The notes: generated by a model not told the origin, from the letters alone. A stretch of DNA of 64,000 nucleotides from Gonapodya prolifera JEL478 (GCA_001574975.1 KQ965742.1:315696-379695); one strand, 5' to 3'; shown: positions 45,891-57,777, counted from the first letter of the stretch. Program-made: numbers and translations.

Positions 45891-46803
45891 GACGAGTTTT
45901 GTCTGCTGGGAGGAGAAATTCTGAGTACATCTCCAGCCAGAACGGTGGAATTTCTCTCGTGCTCTCGTGCGAGGGCAAAAAGACTCAACATCTGTCCCAT
46001 CCTCGGTGTTGTTCACCCAACTCTCTGCCACCCGCCATCCCCCAGCCCCCATCATCGTCGCTCCTCCGCATCGTCACCGCACACCCGCCGTCACCGTCCG
46101 CCATCGTCCGCCCACTGAAACAAGGCTCCGCCTCTCCATCGGTGGCACGCCCATCGACTTTCCCCCGCCATCCCACACCCATCGCCCCGCCTCCCTCCTT
46201 GCCATCGCCATCGTCGTCGTCTTCTCCCCTCGCTCCCCGTCGCTCTCCCCCTCCCCTCCCCGCCGCCGTCACCGCCGTCGTCGTCGCCCATCGCGCACCT
46301 GTTTCGTCTTTTCTCCTTTTTTTCAGTCTGGATCGTGCTGCCTTACGCGCGCATCTCGTCGAATCAAGGACGAAAACGTGAGGGGGGTGACCGGCGGAGC
46401 TGCGGTCGGGTTTGGACTGGTGCTCGGGCCATCTCTCACGCGGAACGGGGCACTCCACACCACACATAGTAATAATAATCATATATAAATTTTCTCATTT
46501 TCACCTTCAAGTATGTGGAAGCCTTATGCTGGCGGTATGTGGCTGCTTGGGCAGCTGGCTACTTGATGTGCTTTGAGCATGCTGCATCATATATTCCCCT
46601 GTTGCATTTAAGACGCGGGAGGACAGAACTTTCGCTTGAAATTTCCAGGCGACATCGTGGACAAACCCATTCTCAGGTGAGTCTCGTTTTTCAACCGCCT
46701 TGTCACTGGATTGATCTCGATGTGCGGGGCTGACTTCTCTTTTGACTACTATTCTCACCAATTTGCCTCTCTCTACACCACAGTCCAACATCATCAACCG
46801 CAA
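45891..46803. other. Divergent intergenic region
   Basis: It separates the CM1 gene (-) from a secreted-protein gene (+). The part at 46020-46320 is dominated by CCG/CGT-rich low-complexity sequence with long but meaningless frames in several phases. An AT-rich element with AATAATAATAATCATATATAAA-like sequence (within 46467-46490) could be a TATA region. A pyrimidine-rich stretch just before 46804 is typical of a fungal 5' leader. Confidence 0.45.
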
Positions 46804-47235
46804 ATGACAATCACCCATATTAACATGGGCATCGCATTCTTCCTTTTCTCCACGCTCTTACTTGCGTCTGCACTCCGCCGCGCCCCACATCCTCGCCTCG
46901 CTGACATGTATGTGGCTACGTGCTCCGGAGACCGCAACTGCACCGAATCCCGTTGGACCTTTTCCGAAGTCGAAGTCGCTTTCTACCGGTCGGAAGGCGG
47001 GGTATCGAGTTACTTTGCGTATCAAGAGATGGACTCCATGTTCTTCATCCCCGGAGATACGTCAAATCCCGCCGCGACGTGCAACGTCAATGGCACCGGC
47101 GGAGTGTGCCGGTACTGGGCACCATACGCCTCCCCAGATCAGCCTTCTGCTGGTGCACCGTTCGTTGTGTTCAGTCTTGATCAAACGTACGGAAGTCGTA
47201 AAGGATGGACCTCTACGGGCGAGGCCACGCTCTAG
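46804..47235 (+). CDS. Small secreted Cys-containing protein
   Basis: ATG at 46804 follows a CT-rich leader. The N-terminus MTITHINMGIAFFLFSTLLL ASALR (split) has the layout of a signal peptide. The mature part is about 115 residues and holds paired cysteines (VATCSGDRNC and ATCNVNGTGGVC), two potential N-glycosylation sites (NCT and NGT) and many aromatic residues (FYRSEGGVSSYFAYQEMDSM). It ends TSTGEATL with TAG at 47233-47235. I do not recognise a family. Similar small secreted proteins are common in fungi and are often lineage-specific; calling it an effector would go beyond the evidence. A downstream exon is possible because the following 150 bp also contains splice-like sites, but I did not find a convincing join. 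Confidence 0.6.
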   Translation: MTITHINMGIAFFLFSTLLLASALRRAPHPRLADMYVATCSGDRNCTESRWTFSEVEVAFYRSEGGVSSYFAYQEMDSMFFIPGDTSNPAATCNVNGTGGVCRYWAPYASPDQPSAGAPFVVFSLDQTYGSRKGWTSTGEATL

Positions 47236-48703
47236 GGCGAACAAGACTGGTCGGCCGTGGCCCCCCAAGAGCGCGGTCATTGCAAAAAAGCCAGTTGTCA
47301 GGTGAGCGCTGTACGAAGCGAGCTCTTGTTTGGTCCGTCCAGCTCAAATCTGACAACTCTACTTCGACTTCTTCCCGGGTGTCACGTATTGCTGGCACAG
47401 GGCCCCAGGAGAGTTGGTTGAGGGACAGATCAATGGTAACACAAAGACGTGCTGGGCGCAGGTGTGGTGTCAGGTATAATCGTGGACCCCCCGCACCCCC
47501 CGCCCACACACACACACACCAACAAAATGTCGGTGCATAAAAAATTACTGGGAGGGGAAGGAAAGGGTTGGTCCCCCGTCCCTTTCTGACCAACACTCTT
47601 CGCAGTTGGGTTTCGTTTCGGAAACAGATGAGTCCTGCGGCCCATGTTCTCTCATCAACCCCGTCTGATGTTCGGAGGAGTCAGCGAGGCAACGCGCACG
47701 CGCAAATCCTGTCTGATCTTCCATCGACCTCTGACCATTTAGTGGTCCCGTTGTCGTGATCCGCTCCGCGTTTGCCTCGTGTACACCTAAACCGAACATC
47801 TTGGGTCAAACTGAGATCGCGCAGGCTGTGACCAGCTATATTGTGGGCATAGCTGCTCCGTGAAACGAATGCGTCGGAATTGTGGAGCGCCCTCCGATTT
47901 CGGCGAGAAGCGGCCCCAGCCCGGCGGGAAGTAGCGCGGGGTTCTACACTTGTTCGTAGATGTGGTGTGTGTGGTGTTCTAGCAGGGCCTCTTGACCGAC
48001 ATCGACGCTTCCCTTTGGGCGCTGACGGAAGGAGAGTGGTGATCTCGAAGTCGTGCGAATGTGAAGGATTGGACAGAGAGTTTATCTTTCTGTGTCTTGA
48101 ATGTCTTGCAGAGCACAGCTAACGTCTCCGCCCTGTCAGATGGCAACTGTCAACAATACAATGTGTGAGGCTGAGGCTCAGTCGGGCGAGGACGAGGATG
48201 GGTGAAGAAGGATAAGATGTATATGGACTCGAATGCCGATGATTCCAAGCGATGATTCTCTATGTGTTCATTGTACACCGCAAATGTTACAGTAACACCG
48301 GCGTTTTCCGCAAGTTGCAGGGGTCCGCAGTTCTCTTCTTGGAAGACAGTCCGTCCACTTTTCGGAAATGCAAACACGTTCCACTAATCTTGCATGAAGT
48401 ACGCGTTTATCTCACGCTCCCCGTACGTCTTGTACGAAGTGTGCTTGAGCAGCAGGCTCAGGAGGGCAGGTCAAAAAATCTGTGGTGTGCCGGTAGACAG
48501 AACACGATGGCGCAAAAGTGAGATACAGAAGCAATGCGAGCATTGGGCGGACGGAATGCTGTTTTGAAGCGTCTCCTCCGAAGAGTGTCCACATGGAATA
48601 ATCCCATTACCAGTACATATACTTCCAATGATACGTTACATAAAACAAACCCACTTCTCTCACACAAAACTCAAACCAGCACGAAAAAGTCCCCTCGTAT
48701 ATA
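47236..48703. other. About 1.5 kb without a recognisable gene
   Basis: A (CA)n microsatellite lies at 47505-47519. Open frames on both strands are short and lack motifs. The right part is probably the 3' UTR of the minus-strand gene that ends at 48704. Confidence 0.45.
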
Positions 48704-51700
48704 TCACCCGTCCGCCAGCAAACTTCCCACCCATGCGCTTTGCTCCTCCTCCCACTCCTCGCCCCCATCCTCGCCGAATATCTCGCGGTACCGGTCCACC
48801 ATGACTCCCACCAGCGCAGCTGGGGGCGCGACGATGTGCTCGCACAGAAACACGGTCTCCACGACATCGCGGTACTCGAGTGAGGACAGCCAGTCGAGCC
48901 ATGTCGTTGTGGGGTCCAGCGGGGCGCCGAATACCGCGTGCGTGGGTGGTTCAGGGGCTGTGTCTGACCCTACCCCGCCTGCGAACCGCACTCCTCCTCC
49001 AGATGCGCCAGTTGGACCCAAATTGAACGACGCTCGACTTTTCCGACCACCACCACCTCCGCTGCCGCCGTGCGCGCCAGGAACAGATAGATGCCCTCTC
49101 TCCCTCTCGCCCGCCGAAGGACCTGGTAGGCTGAACCCAATATGGCCCCTGTCGCCCCCTGTCGCAGTTGGATTAAGCTGCAGTGTCACAGTGTGGCTTG
49201 TCGCCAGTTGTGCGGTGCCAGAGTGCGAGCTGTGTCCCATGCTGGCGCGAGAGGTGTGCTCATTCCCATCATCGCCCGGACCTGCCGCAGACCCTCTGCG
49301 CCCCGCTGAGGCCGATCTCCCCACCGACGCCGACGTGGGCCGTCCTGCAGACATGGGTCGCCCCGCCGACGTCGGCCGGCCTGTTGATGAGGACCCTCTC
49401 CGTTCGTGTCTAGGTTGCTCGTCTGGGCCGCCGCACCCAACCCTGACCTTTCCCGCCCCTCCTCCGCCTCCTTCCGACCCCACCGCCAAATTCCCTCTGG
49501 AGGATCTCCCACTTGCGCCGCCGGACCCGACCCTCACCCGTCGCCCTGCCGACCTCTGCCGCCCCGCACCAACGCCTATGCCCGCGCCGACACCCGCACT
49601 ATACTGTCGCCCACCGGCAAGACCAGTCATACTCTGTCTCGAGAACGAGTCCCTTGGACCCTTGAGCACCGGAGGGTGGCCGATCACGGATCCGCGGCGT
49701 TCGACGTTCACGCCTACGATGCCCTCCTCACCTCCACTGCCGTCGGGCCCAGAGAACCCCACACCACCACCGGAAGCAAGTCCCACAGCTGCAGTTACAG
49801 CCACCGCTACGACTGACCCGCGCCGCATCCGGCCCCCGACTGCCCCACCCACGTTCCGACCCGATGCGGCGGGCGGAGAGCCTCCATGTGTGTCCGCGCC
49901 AGTGCCCTGCTCGCTGTTGCCCCGCGGTGCCTCGTCGTGCCGCCTATGCAACAGAATGCCACGCTCCGGAACGCCCGGCCTTGTCTCCTCAATTTGAAAC
50001 AGGGTTGGCTTCCCGATCCCCATCCCTGACCCCGAACCTCCCCCTCCACTTCCACCTCCGCCCCCGCCCGCGGCACGAAACACCACGGGCCCCATAACGG
50101 TCCACAGCCCGGCGTCAAACACGACCTCGCGCAGGTCCCGCAGCCGCCGCAGATGAACCAGCACCATGCGTAGTGCCAGCACGTCCATAGGGGGGGATCG
50201 TGGTGGGTGCATCGCCGCGCGAAGCGAGGCAGGGAATGTGGGGCTTGTGGGAGGGTGTGGGTCGGATACTAGGGTGGGGGACGAGATGAGCGTTGGTTCC
50301 GGAGTTGGTGGCCCCTAGATCAACCCCCCAAAATCACCGTCGCCCTGTGAGGCGAGATATGCGTTGTTCCAGCGCTACGCGCCCCTATAACCCCTCCACC
50401 GCCACACCCTCGGCATCTTCACCCCCGATACAACAGACAACTCACAAAACACTGCCAACATCCTCTCCGCGGCGCCCTGCTCGGCCACGGGGTCCTTGCG
50501 CTCCATAAGAAACTTGAGTGCACGCCATACCATCCGTCCGACCTCCTGCCATCCCACCTCGCGCACCTCGACCTCCCCGACACTGGCCGAGACCAGCTTG
50601 GCCCGCTCGTTGGCGACCAGGGCCTGGTCCCGTGCCAGGAGGGTCGCAAAGTCCGTCGCAAATCGCAGCGCTGTGCGGTTCCCCCGTGTCGGCGCGGGAG
50701 GTTCCTCGGGGAGTGGCGCGAGCGCGGGCGCGATGAGGACAAGGCGCTCCGAGGGCGCGAGCGGTGTTTTGGTGGGTTCGGGAAGGCGAGAGAGGGTCGC
50801 GAGAAGGGTGGCCGCGGTACGTTTCGTGGCGGGTGCGCGCCGGGGAGCTGGTGCCCCAGGAGTAGTGGGGCTTAAGGGGACGATGAAGGGGGAGCGGGAG
50901 TCTACGCTGGGCGGGTCAGGCGGCTTTGTTGGAGCGTCGGGGGGATCTACTAAAGAGATACATGTGACCACAGTGGGTGGGGGCTGCGTGATGTCCCGAC
51001 GGGGTTCCTAGTGGTTTGGGTCGTGGCGTCGAACGGCGACATAATCGTACAAAGTAGTCTTTGTCGCATTACTCACTAGCGCCTGCTCCGTCCGCCTTCT
51101 TTCTCTTATTTCTATCGGCTTTTTGCGTTCTCTTGGCGCAGTACTGGTCCGCCCCCGTGGCTTTTCATGCCGTGGAACTACGGTGGTGGGGCTTGTGGGC
51201 TCTTCTCCAGACCACTGTGAGGAACGGGCGACAGGTGTTTGTGTTATATCAAAAGCGGTAAGTGACATTGAGCCCCTTTCCCGCCAAACCACCAGCACTC
51301 ACCACAGATCCTTGAACAATGTCGTCATCGATGGTGCTTTCGTTCACTCGTGTGACCGTGAACCTCCTCTGCGTGTCAGCCGACCCTGGAAGTGAGAGAA
51401 CCCCAACGGGAAGGCCCTCGGACCCAGCCGGATGTTGGTCGGCCTTTCGATTGATGGTGAGGACCCCTGCGAGCATTGCGCCCTCGCCGCTGTTGTGGTC
51501 TAGAGCATCGCCCCGGACGGCTGAAGATACTGCCGCACCCGAAATGCCAAGTTGTTTGGATTGGGCAGCTTTGCCGGCCTTCTCTGCAAGGACCACCGTT
51601 CCGTGCTCTCGCGCATGGGAAACCCAAGCGTCCAGCTCTTGGATGTTTCGAGAAACGATTAGTTTCTGGAGATGCGGTAAAAACTCCGCAACGGCTTGAC

Positions 51701-51821
51701 GAGGGACGGAGCGACAAGCAGGGAGCTGTGCGGCTGAATGGAAGGGACGATGGTTTGTAGGAGGGTCGGTCCGCTGGTGAGCTTTTGGCACCGAGCCAAG
51801 AGACACACGGGTCGTGGGCAT
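48704..51821 (-). CDS. Large disordered protein with SAGRP-type repeats, unknown function
   Basis: ATG at 51819-51821 (MPTTRVSLGSVPKAHQRTD). The first exon has a folded-looking segment (AVAEFLPHLQKLIVSRNIQE). A short Arg/Lys-rich exon follows (RGRTSTAPRERKKPIEIR), then an exon containing RFATDFATLLARDQALVANE and VGWQEVGRMVWRALKFLMER. The last exon holds VLALRMVLVHLRRLRDLREV, a Gly-rich run, and many short disordered repeats of the type SAGRPTSAGRPMSAGRP near 49330-49400. It closes with a folded-looking end (WLDWLSSLEYRDVVETVFLC, VMVDRYREIFGEDGGEEWEE), with TGA at 48704-48706. No family is recognised. The conserved-looking helices at both ends suggest a real protein; the middle is extremely GC-rich. 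Its complement carries a long open frame that I regard as spurious. Confidence 0.65.
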
Positions 51822-53139
51822 CAACCCGAGTCAAGAATAAGGGATCGCTTTAGGCAAGCAAGAGGGAGGAGATGCAAATTCAAAGTTTAGCTAGCGATCG
51901 AAGAGGAATGCGAATGATCAGGCATACGCACACGCACTCTTCGCAACTCTTTTCTGAATCGTCCACAAATAAGATTTGAAGCGCGACTGCTGCTAAAGAT
52001 CCAATGTATCATCCGGTACGCCACGGTAATACGTTGGGGTTCCGATGAGAAGATTGGAAAACTGGTAATTCATTCCTCAAAGCGGGTTGAATGAGGACGA
52101 TGGAAGCAAGCGCAGGGGCGCCGGAAAATAAAAATGAGCGTGAAGGACGAAGGAGGGGAATTCAGCGAGGCGCAGAGCAGGTGGAATGCACCAAGTCGGA
52201 CAATACGAAAACAGGGATGGGGTTGAGGGATGCGACGAATCCTTTGGTCACTGGAAACCGACATCACACACCACATTCCGATGATTGATTCCATTGAAGA
52301 TGCTCGCGAATAGCTCTCTATTGATTTGCTTTACGAATCATGACGGAAAGATAAGTTGTTAGTGCCGTGGGCCGTCTCTCTGTGTCGAGTTCTGACATTG
52401 TTCACCCTGTATTGCCGCCAGTCGTTCTCCAGGGAGAGTAGCGTGGGAGCTTGTGCGTACTTCTCAACATCAGCCGTAATGTTCTCCGCTCATCGGGAGG
52501 AGGGAGGGTGGCATTTCAGGGTTGGTACACAGTGGTTTGATTCGAGGAGATTTAAGCTCCCTGACGATGAAAAGCAGGTGATATGTGCGCGCTGAGCTGG
52601 TCTTGGCGATGGATGAATGGATGTGGGAAAGGGGCAATTGGCTCTGGGCTGGGATACATAATGGCGGTCCTAATGCGATGTTGAGACCCCGTAACCAGTT
52701 GCTAGGTTTCCCCGCTGCGGGAGATCCGGCGTGAGGTATCGAGCTTGTGGAAGGCGACTCACCTTTCTCCATGAACTAACTGGGTGGGTTCAGCATATGT
52801 GGTCGTTCTGAATCAGGTGCACGGCCTTGCGACAAGAGCGTCGGCTTCGGGTAAGGTGAAACACTCGAACTCCCTTCGCGTGGGTCAGGGATGCACTCTC
52901 ATTGCAGGACAGCGCAGTGGCGGCGATTTGGGGCGGTTAATGCCAGCAGTATTGAACTCTTGAGTGGTGTCGACATTGGTCTCCTGTACTTGGACTTAGA
53001 ATTTCGTCCTTATCTAAAGCCTAGTACAGTAATATGCGAAATGCATCGCGACGAGCAAGTCGTCCCAAGAAGCGTTTGAATTTATTCAAAGTATTGTTAT
53101 CACATACAAGAAAGCTGTGGCCCACAGTTCGCCCCCCTC
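51822..53139. other. About 1.3 kb without a recognisable gene
   Basis: No motif-bearing frame on either strand. The left end probably holds the promoter of the disordered-protein gene. Base composition is more even than in the flanking coding DNA. Confidence 0.45.
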
Positions 53140-53595
53140 TTGCTGATGGAGACTGTCGAGTGCGAACAGCGCGAGCAGCGAGCTGGAGATGCTCGAACTG
53201 GAGCGGTGGAGGAGGAGCTGAGTGGTCAACATGACCAACCTGGCGTTCGGAACGAAGATAAGTATCTCTTTCGCGAAAACGATGGCCTACAAATCGGTTC
53301 CCCAGCGTCTCCTCCTCCGTCCACGTTTGCTACGAGAAAGTCGACCCACCCCTTGCTTCCGTGCGATGTCACGTTGCCTCTGACGAAGACGACGTACTTT
53401 TCAAAGATGGTTTGGCAGGTGCAGGATGAGTTTAGAAAGTCAATCCTGCCCGTAGACTGCTTTGGCACCGATTATACGAATCACGTGGGCGGGCTCACTG
53501 AGGATGAGCGGAAGATGGGGAACTCACATTGGCAAACCGAGAAAGCGGGCGCAGGGAGACTTGCAGAACCAAGTAAAGGAAACGGAACTGCTTAA
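53140..53595 (+). CDS. Doubtful open frame, possible gene remnant
   Basis: An open frame of 151 codons from ATG at 53140. The second half looks protein-like (CDVTLPLTKTTYFSKMVWQV, then QDEFRKSILPVDCFGTDYTN and GGLTEDERKMGN), while the first half is acidic and repetitive. It runs into the first unit of a direct repeat before its stop. No family is recognised, and splice sites that would extend it are not convincing. It could be one exon of a larger gene, a decayed gene copy, or chance. Confidence 0.25.
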   Translation: MLMETVECEQREQRAGDARTGAVEEELSGQHDQPGVRNEDKYLFRENDGLQIGSPASPPPSTFATRKSTHPLLPCDVTLPLTKTTYFSKMVWQVQDEFRKSILPVDCFGTDYTNHVGGLTEDERKMGNSHWQTEKAGAGRLAEPSKGNGTA

Positions 53596-53724
53596 TGCTG
53601 TAGTCGCGGAGGCGAGGCCTGGTTGAAAGGATTAAGCGGTCGAAGGGAGACTGGCAGAACCAAGTAAAGGGAAACGGGATTGCTCGATGCTGTAGTTGCG
53701 GAGGCGAGGCCTATTTGAAAGGAT
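53553..53724. repeat. Imperfect direct duplication, unit about 80 bp, spacing 91 bp
   Basis: Copies at about 53553-53632 and 53644-53724. Both read AGGGAGACT(T/G)GCAGAACC, then AAGTAAAGG..AAACGG, ATGCTGTAGT(C/T)GCGGAGG, CGAGGCCT and TTGAAAGGAT, with scattered substitutions. Copy 1 starts inside a doubtful open frame. The surrounding DNA is gene-poor. Confidence 0.85.
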
Positions 53725-54380
53725 GGGAGAACGTCGGAGGTTGACAATCATGAGACAGAATCGTGAGGCAGAGGTCGCAGATTTCGAGACGTAAATGTGG
53801 AGTCCGACCTATGTGGGGAAAGACTTTATCTTACGTTGCATCTAATCCTGGCCAAGATGTTTTGGTCATCGTGGTTTACCGCATCTTTCCATGCACTTCG
53901 CAGCGGTTCAATGACACAAACGCATCACCGAACATGTCAGTTCACCTTCACCGTGAAAGGGTGTAAAGGAAAGTCTCTCTTTGTCTCGGCCTCAAGATCG
54001 AAAGCGCCCTTTTCACCTTCGATCAAACTATACATGCTCCGATGGTTTGCAGCGACCAGCACCGGATGCTTAATAGAAGACGCATAATTTCTTGACAATC
54101 ATGGTCGTAAGAGAACGATGCTCATTCGGTTGAAGATGTCGCGACACGCTACATGTTTTAATCACTCGGAGACACCAAAAGAAGCGACAAAAGTGTTACA
54201 CGGGCAACCATCAAACCAAGCAGAGGCGATACCAACGCTACATGGGATAAGCAGCATCGGGTCGTGTGGATGGTACAGGAGTTCAAATGGCGTCCTCCGG
54301 CGAAGTGGATTTGAAAGCTGCCTGTCCTGGCGCTCCATCTTTACTAGGCCCTCCGCAATCGCTGAGATCCGTTTCAGTCT

Positions 54381-54842
54381 TCCGTGACTAGTGCTCGAGA
54401 GATTTGGATCATTGCGAAGCGAAGAGCGGGCGGCGTGAGGTGGAATTGGGACTGGAGCTGCTGTCTCTTCTTCGTGTTGAAAGGCCGACATTTCAATCAT
54501 CGTGAAGGGAGGGTGGTGGCGTGATGTGGAATTGGAGCTTGAGTGGCTGTCTCTTCTTATTGCTAAGAGGCCACCTGGTGTCCGTGACTGGTGCTCGGGT
54601 CTCCGGAGTGGCTGCGAATTACGAGAGGGGAACGTGCAGATGCCGCAGCGCTGCATGTGGACAATGACCGTACTGGCCCTCAATGCACTCGAGATGCGCT
54701 TGGGTCTTGTCGTGACTGGTGCTCGCAAGACTTAGATCATTGTGAAGTGAAGAACGGGCAACACGATTTTGAAGAAGTGGTCGGAGCGGCCGTGTCTGTT
54801 TGGTGTTGAACGGCCACCTCGTGATTCCGTGACTGGTGCTCG
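54381..54842. repeat. Degenerate array around the motif CGTGACTGGTGCTCG
   Basis: The core CCGTGACT(G/A)GTGCTCG occurs at about 54381, 54582, 54710 (TCGTGACTGG) and 54827. Flanking blocks also recur: GTGGAATTGG..CT(T)GAG, TGTCTCTTCTT, TTG..AA(C/A)GGCCACCT, and GATCATTG(C/T)GAAG(C/T)GAAGA. Unit spacing is irregular (roughly 200, 130 and 117 bp), as in an old array with internal deletions. Minus-strand frames through it repeat a peptide of the type RSSL(R/H)ND, which follows from the DNA repeat and is no proof of coding. Confidence 0.75.
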
Positions 54843-55087
54843 GATCTCTGGAGTGGTTTTGCGTGAGATTTTTCGTGTAGAAGACGGAATCGGCTTTCGT
54901 GACCTTCGGCCGATTCGGAGCGGCAGTATAAGACCGGCATTTCTCCCTCCCACTTATCATGTGGATATTAATATTGGTTGGGAAAGGTGACACTGCTGGG
55001 CTTTGAAGAAGTTATTATTTACACATATAGCGTCAGCATGCATTCCACACTTTGAAGCAGTGATTGTTCATTTGTTCAGTTACGGGT

Positions 55088-55490
55088 TTAATTTACGTTT
55101 CTATGGTGAAAGCAGTTTCCCTTGTCCCGTAGCGCTTGAGCTTCCACTGCCTTCGCATCAATTTTCAACTGAAGTGTCTTCATTTGATCTCGAAGGGAGT
55201 TGGCTGTTCTTTCGAGCTCCACGCATGTCTAAACGAGTGTCAAGTCGATCCGCAACATATGACATTAAAATAACATAACACACACCTTTTTGATTTTGGC
55301 TGATCTGAAAGTCTTTCACTTACTGCATTCCGCTTCTTGCCCGACGGGTTCAAGTTTTCTCGACCGGGGTTTTCGCTCTCGTTGGACTCGGACTCGTCGT
55401 CTGACCAGCGAGGCCCATTGTTGATTGCCTCGTTTTCACCACCCTTCAAATTTCGAAATCCACAGGTAGTAGTCAGCTCGACAGAACTTG
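55088..55490 (-). CDS. Possible small coiled-coil protein
   Basis: Tentative. One exon reads GFRNLKGGENEAINNGPRW, SDDESESNESENPGREN and SGKKRNAVSERLSDQPKSKR. A second exon after a TTTAG acceptor near 55225 reads VELERTANSLRDQMKTLQLK, then IDAKAVEAQALRDKGNCFHH, and closes with TAA at 55088-55090. The basic stretch followed by a leucine-containing heptad run recalls a bZIP layout, but the basic region does not match the bZIP signature. The required donor (GTGTTA) is weak and the start codon is not identified. Confidence 0.35.
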
Positions 55491-55952
55491 GGAAACAAGA
55501 CGACAATAATAAAAGCGATTGACAATCACACGGATAATCAGCTCAAATCATCCACTTGTAGACCCTCAACTTTACATTGCATTTTCAACAATGGATACAT
55601 ACAAGTGTGACAGCTGCCCATCTCAACAGAATCACTATTCTCGTGCAAAAACTGCCATCGCGAGAAAAGAATGGTTGCAGAAAGGCCAATGTGGAGACGG
55701 CGTTTGTCGGCGTTGGGTGAGAGTCGTGTCCAGTTCCGGCCGATAAAATCCTGAGTGAGTGCAACTCCCCTCCTGCACGAGTCTCACGCTAGTTCCACTG
55801 TTTTGGAGTCCATCTCAATCGATTTTCATTCACATCATATGTTTTCTCATTTTGCAATCTGGCAGTTTGTGAATTGATTCCGTCCGAGACGACTTCTTTG
55901 TGTGCACTTCCCCTGCAAACTCTCGCTCACCGCCCACAAGGCATCCGATCTA

Positions 55953-57486
55953 ATGGCGCTTGAATCATTCCAGAGTTTTTTGCAGAGTATCTCACGCTCT
56001 CTTGGTGGTGATGGACCGATCACGGTCGTGATGGGAAATGAAGCTGGAGGTTCGTTCAACACTACAGTTGCATTCTGAAAAGTCGCCAATCTCACGCGAT
56101 TTCTCCCATCTCTCCCCGTGTTCCTCTAATTACCCCGAAAATGTATTCAGACCCAGACTCTATGGTCTCTGCGCTCTCGCTCGCTTACCTCTTGCACCAC
56201 TCCCCATCTGAGGCATCCCGTTCGATCGTGCCCATGTTCAACTTCCCTCGTGCAGACCTCCCCATCCGCCCTGAGTGCGGCTACGTGTTTGAGCACGCGT
56301 TCCCCGACTCCGGCCCTCTAGCTGCACGGGAGGTGATCGGTTGTGCGAGATTTGTTGACGAGATTGACTTGGACCTGTTTAAGGAGAAGAGGGACTTGCG
56401 GCTCGTACTCACGGACCATAACAGACTGGCTAGTGTGCAGAGCAAGTTCGGGTCACTCGTGTGTGGAATCGTGGATCACCACGTGAGTCTACAGCGGCGA
56501 TAACCGAAGTGGCGACGTAGCTACCCGATTGGCTGTGGAAATGCATTGCTCCCAGTGATTTCTCTCACTTTTTTATCTCCCTGGCTGTCCCTCAAGGCAG
56601 ACGAAAACGCCTACCCGGCCACCCAATGTCCGCTCCGCATCATTTCCCCCGTTGGGTCCTGCTGCACCCTTGTTGCTCGCCAATACGTCGACGCGGGTAT
56701 TGACCTCGCCAGCACCGTACCCCCGCAACTGGCCACTTTGATTCTCGGACCAATTTTGCACGATACGGACTGTCTGAGCAAGGAGTCCGGCAGAGTGAAG
56801 GACGTTGAGTGCGTGGCTCGACATCTGTCCGAGTGGTGCCCAAACTGACACTGGTACATTCAACGTTCACCCAATTTTATTTCTTCAGTGTTTCCATGGC
56901 CCTCCTTCTCTCTGCCATTGCCAGCGGCACGAGTACCACCGCAACCCTCCTCTCAACACCCGCCTCGCCCGACTCCTCTCTGCCACCCTACTTTGCATCC
57001 TACGCACAATCTATCAAAGCTGCCAAAAAGTCACTCCGTTCCCTCACCTCCCCCGACCTCCTTCGTCGCGACTTCAAACTCTCGTCATACCCTCTACCGC
57101 ACACATCCACCACGGCTGCTGTGGGCTTCTCCACCGTATCCTGGGACGTTGACAAATGGGTCAAGCGGGACGGACCCGACGCCGTCGTCGCTGCGATTGT
57201 GGAGTTTTCCGCGGCGATGGAGGTGGACGCCGAGCTCGTCATGCTGCACAGAACTGGAGACGCTGACAAATTTGAGAGGCAGATGGTTGTAGCGGTGAAA
57301 GACACGGGCAAGGTGTCGGGATGGTTTGTGGAGGAGATGGTGGAGTGTGCCGAGTTGAAAATGGAACCGTACAAGCTCAAAAAGTCTGGGTCAGAGTGGA
57401 AGCTCAAGAGCAATACTGGTATTCCCTTCACGGTGAAGGTTTTCGTGCAGGGAAATCCCGCCATGTCGAGAAAATTGGTGGGATAA
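55953..57486 (+). CDS. Exopolyphosphatase PPX1/prune-type DHH phosphoesterase
   Basis: Fungal PPX1 removes terminal phosphate from polyphosphate; animal prune is a related enzyme acting on short polyphosphates. ATG at 55953 (MALESFQSFLQSISRSLGG). Exons: 55953-56049, 56151-56481, 56597 to about 56832, and about 56891-57486 (TAA 57484-57486). DHH-superfamily metal motifs are in order: VVMGNEAG|DPDSMVSALS, LVLTDHNRL, CGIVDHH|ADENAYPA, SPVGSCCTLVARQYV and GPILHDTDCLSKESG. The DHHA2 C-terminal half follows (KAAKKSLRSLTSPDLLRRDF, VVAAIVEFSAAMEVDAELVM, SNTGIPFTVKVFVQGNPAMS RK, split). The length suits the family and all metal-site residues appear present. The third intron uses a weak GTGCCC donor near 56833, the least certain junction. 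Confidence 0.9.
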
Positions 57487-57777
57487 TTTCTTGTTCCCTT
57501 TTACGATTGTGATTTGACAACAAAATGTCACCCCTTCAGGTCGCGCCACTCGTGGAACGCATTCTTGCAGAGCATTGATATCAAATTTATCTTGAAAACC
57601 AAGCTTGGCGCTCGCATGCATACGTTCACACACTACCATCATACAAGTGCAGTTAATATTCAACAAAGTGCAAACGGAAAGCGAAGAATACATCCATGCC
57701 ATCAACATCAACCAACTCTCCCGAAGTCTCCCAGGCTACATTGTACACGCCCTCCAACATTTTGTACAGTATCCAGA

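Noticed and set aside
46000-46480. Overlapping frames in a CCG/CGT-rich region on both strands
   Set aside because: Low-complexity sequence reads open in several phases at once, so no frame is favoured.
48534-49997. 487-codon open frame on the plus strand
   Set aside because: It is the complement of the long last exon of the minus-strand disordered protein. Its peptide is Pro/Arg/Thr-rich without motifs, as expected from GC-rich codon bias read backwards.
54162-54993. Minus-strand frames with recurring RSSL(R/H)ND peptides
   Set aside because: The peptide recurrence follows directly from the underlying DNA repeat array; frames change between units.
55561-55746. Short Cys-containing frame (MDTYKCDSCPSQQNHYSR...)
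   Set aside because: Only about 60 codons with no recognised finger pattern, and no splice path to the downstream phosphatase gene.
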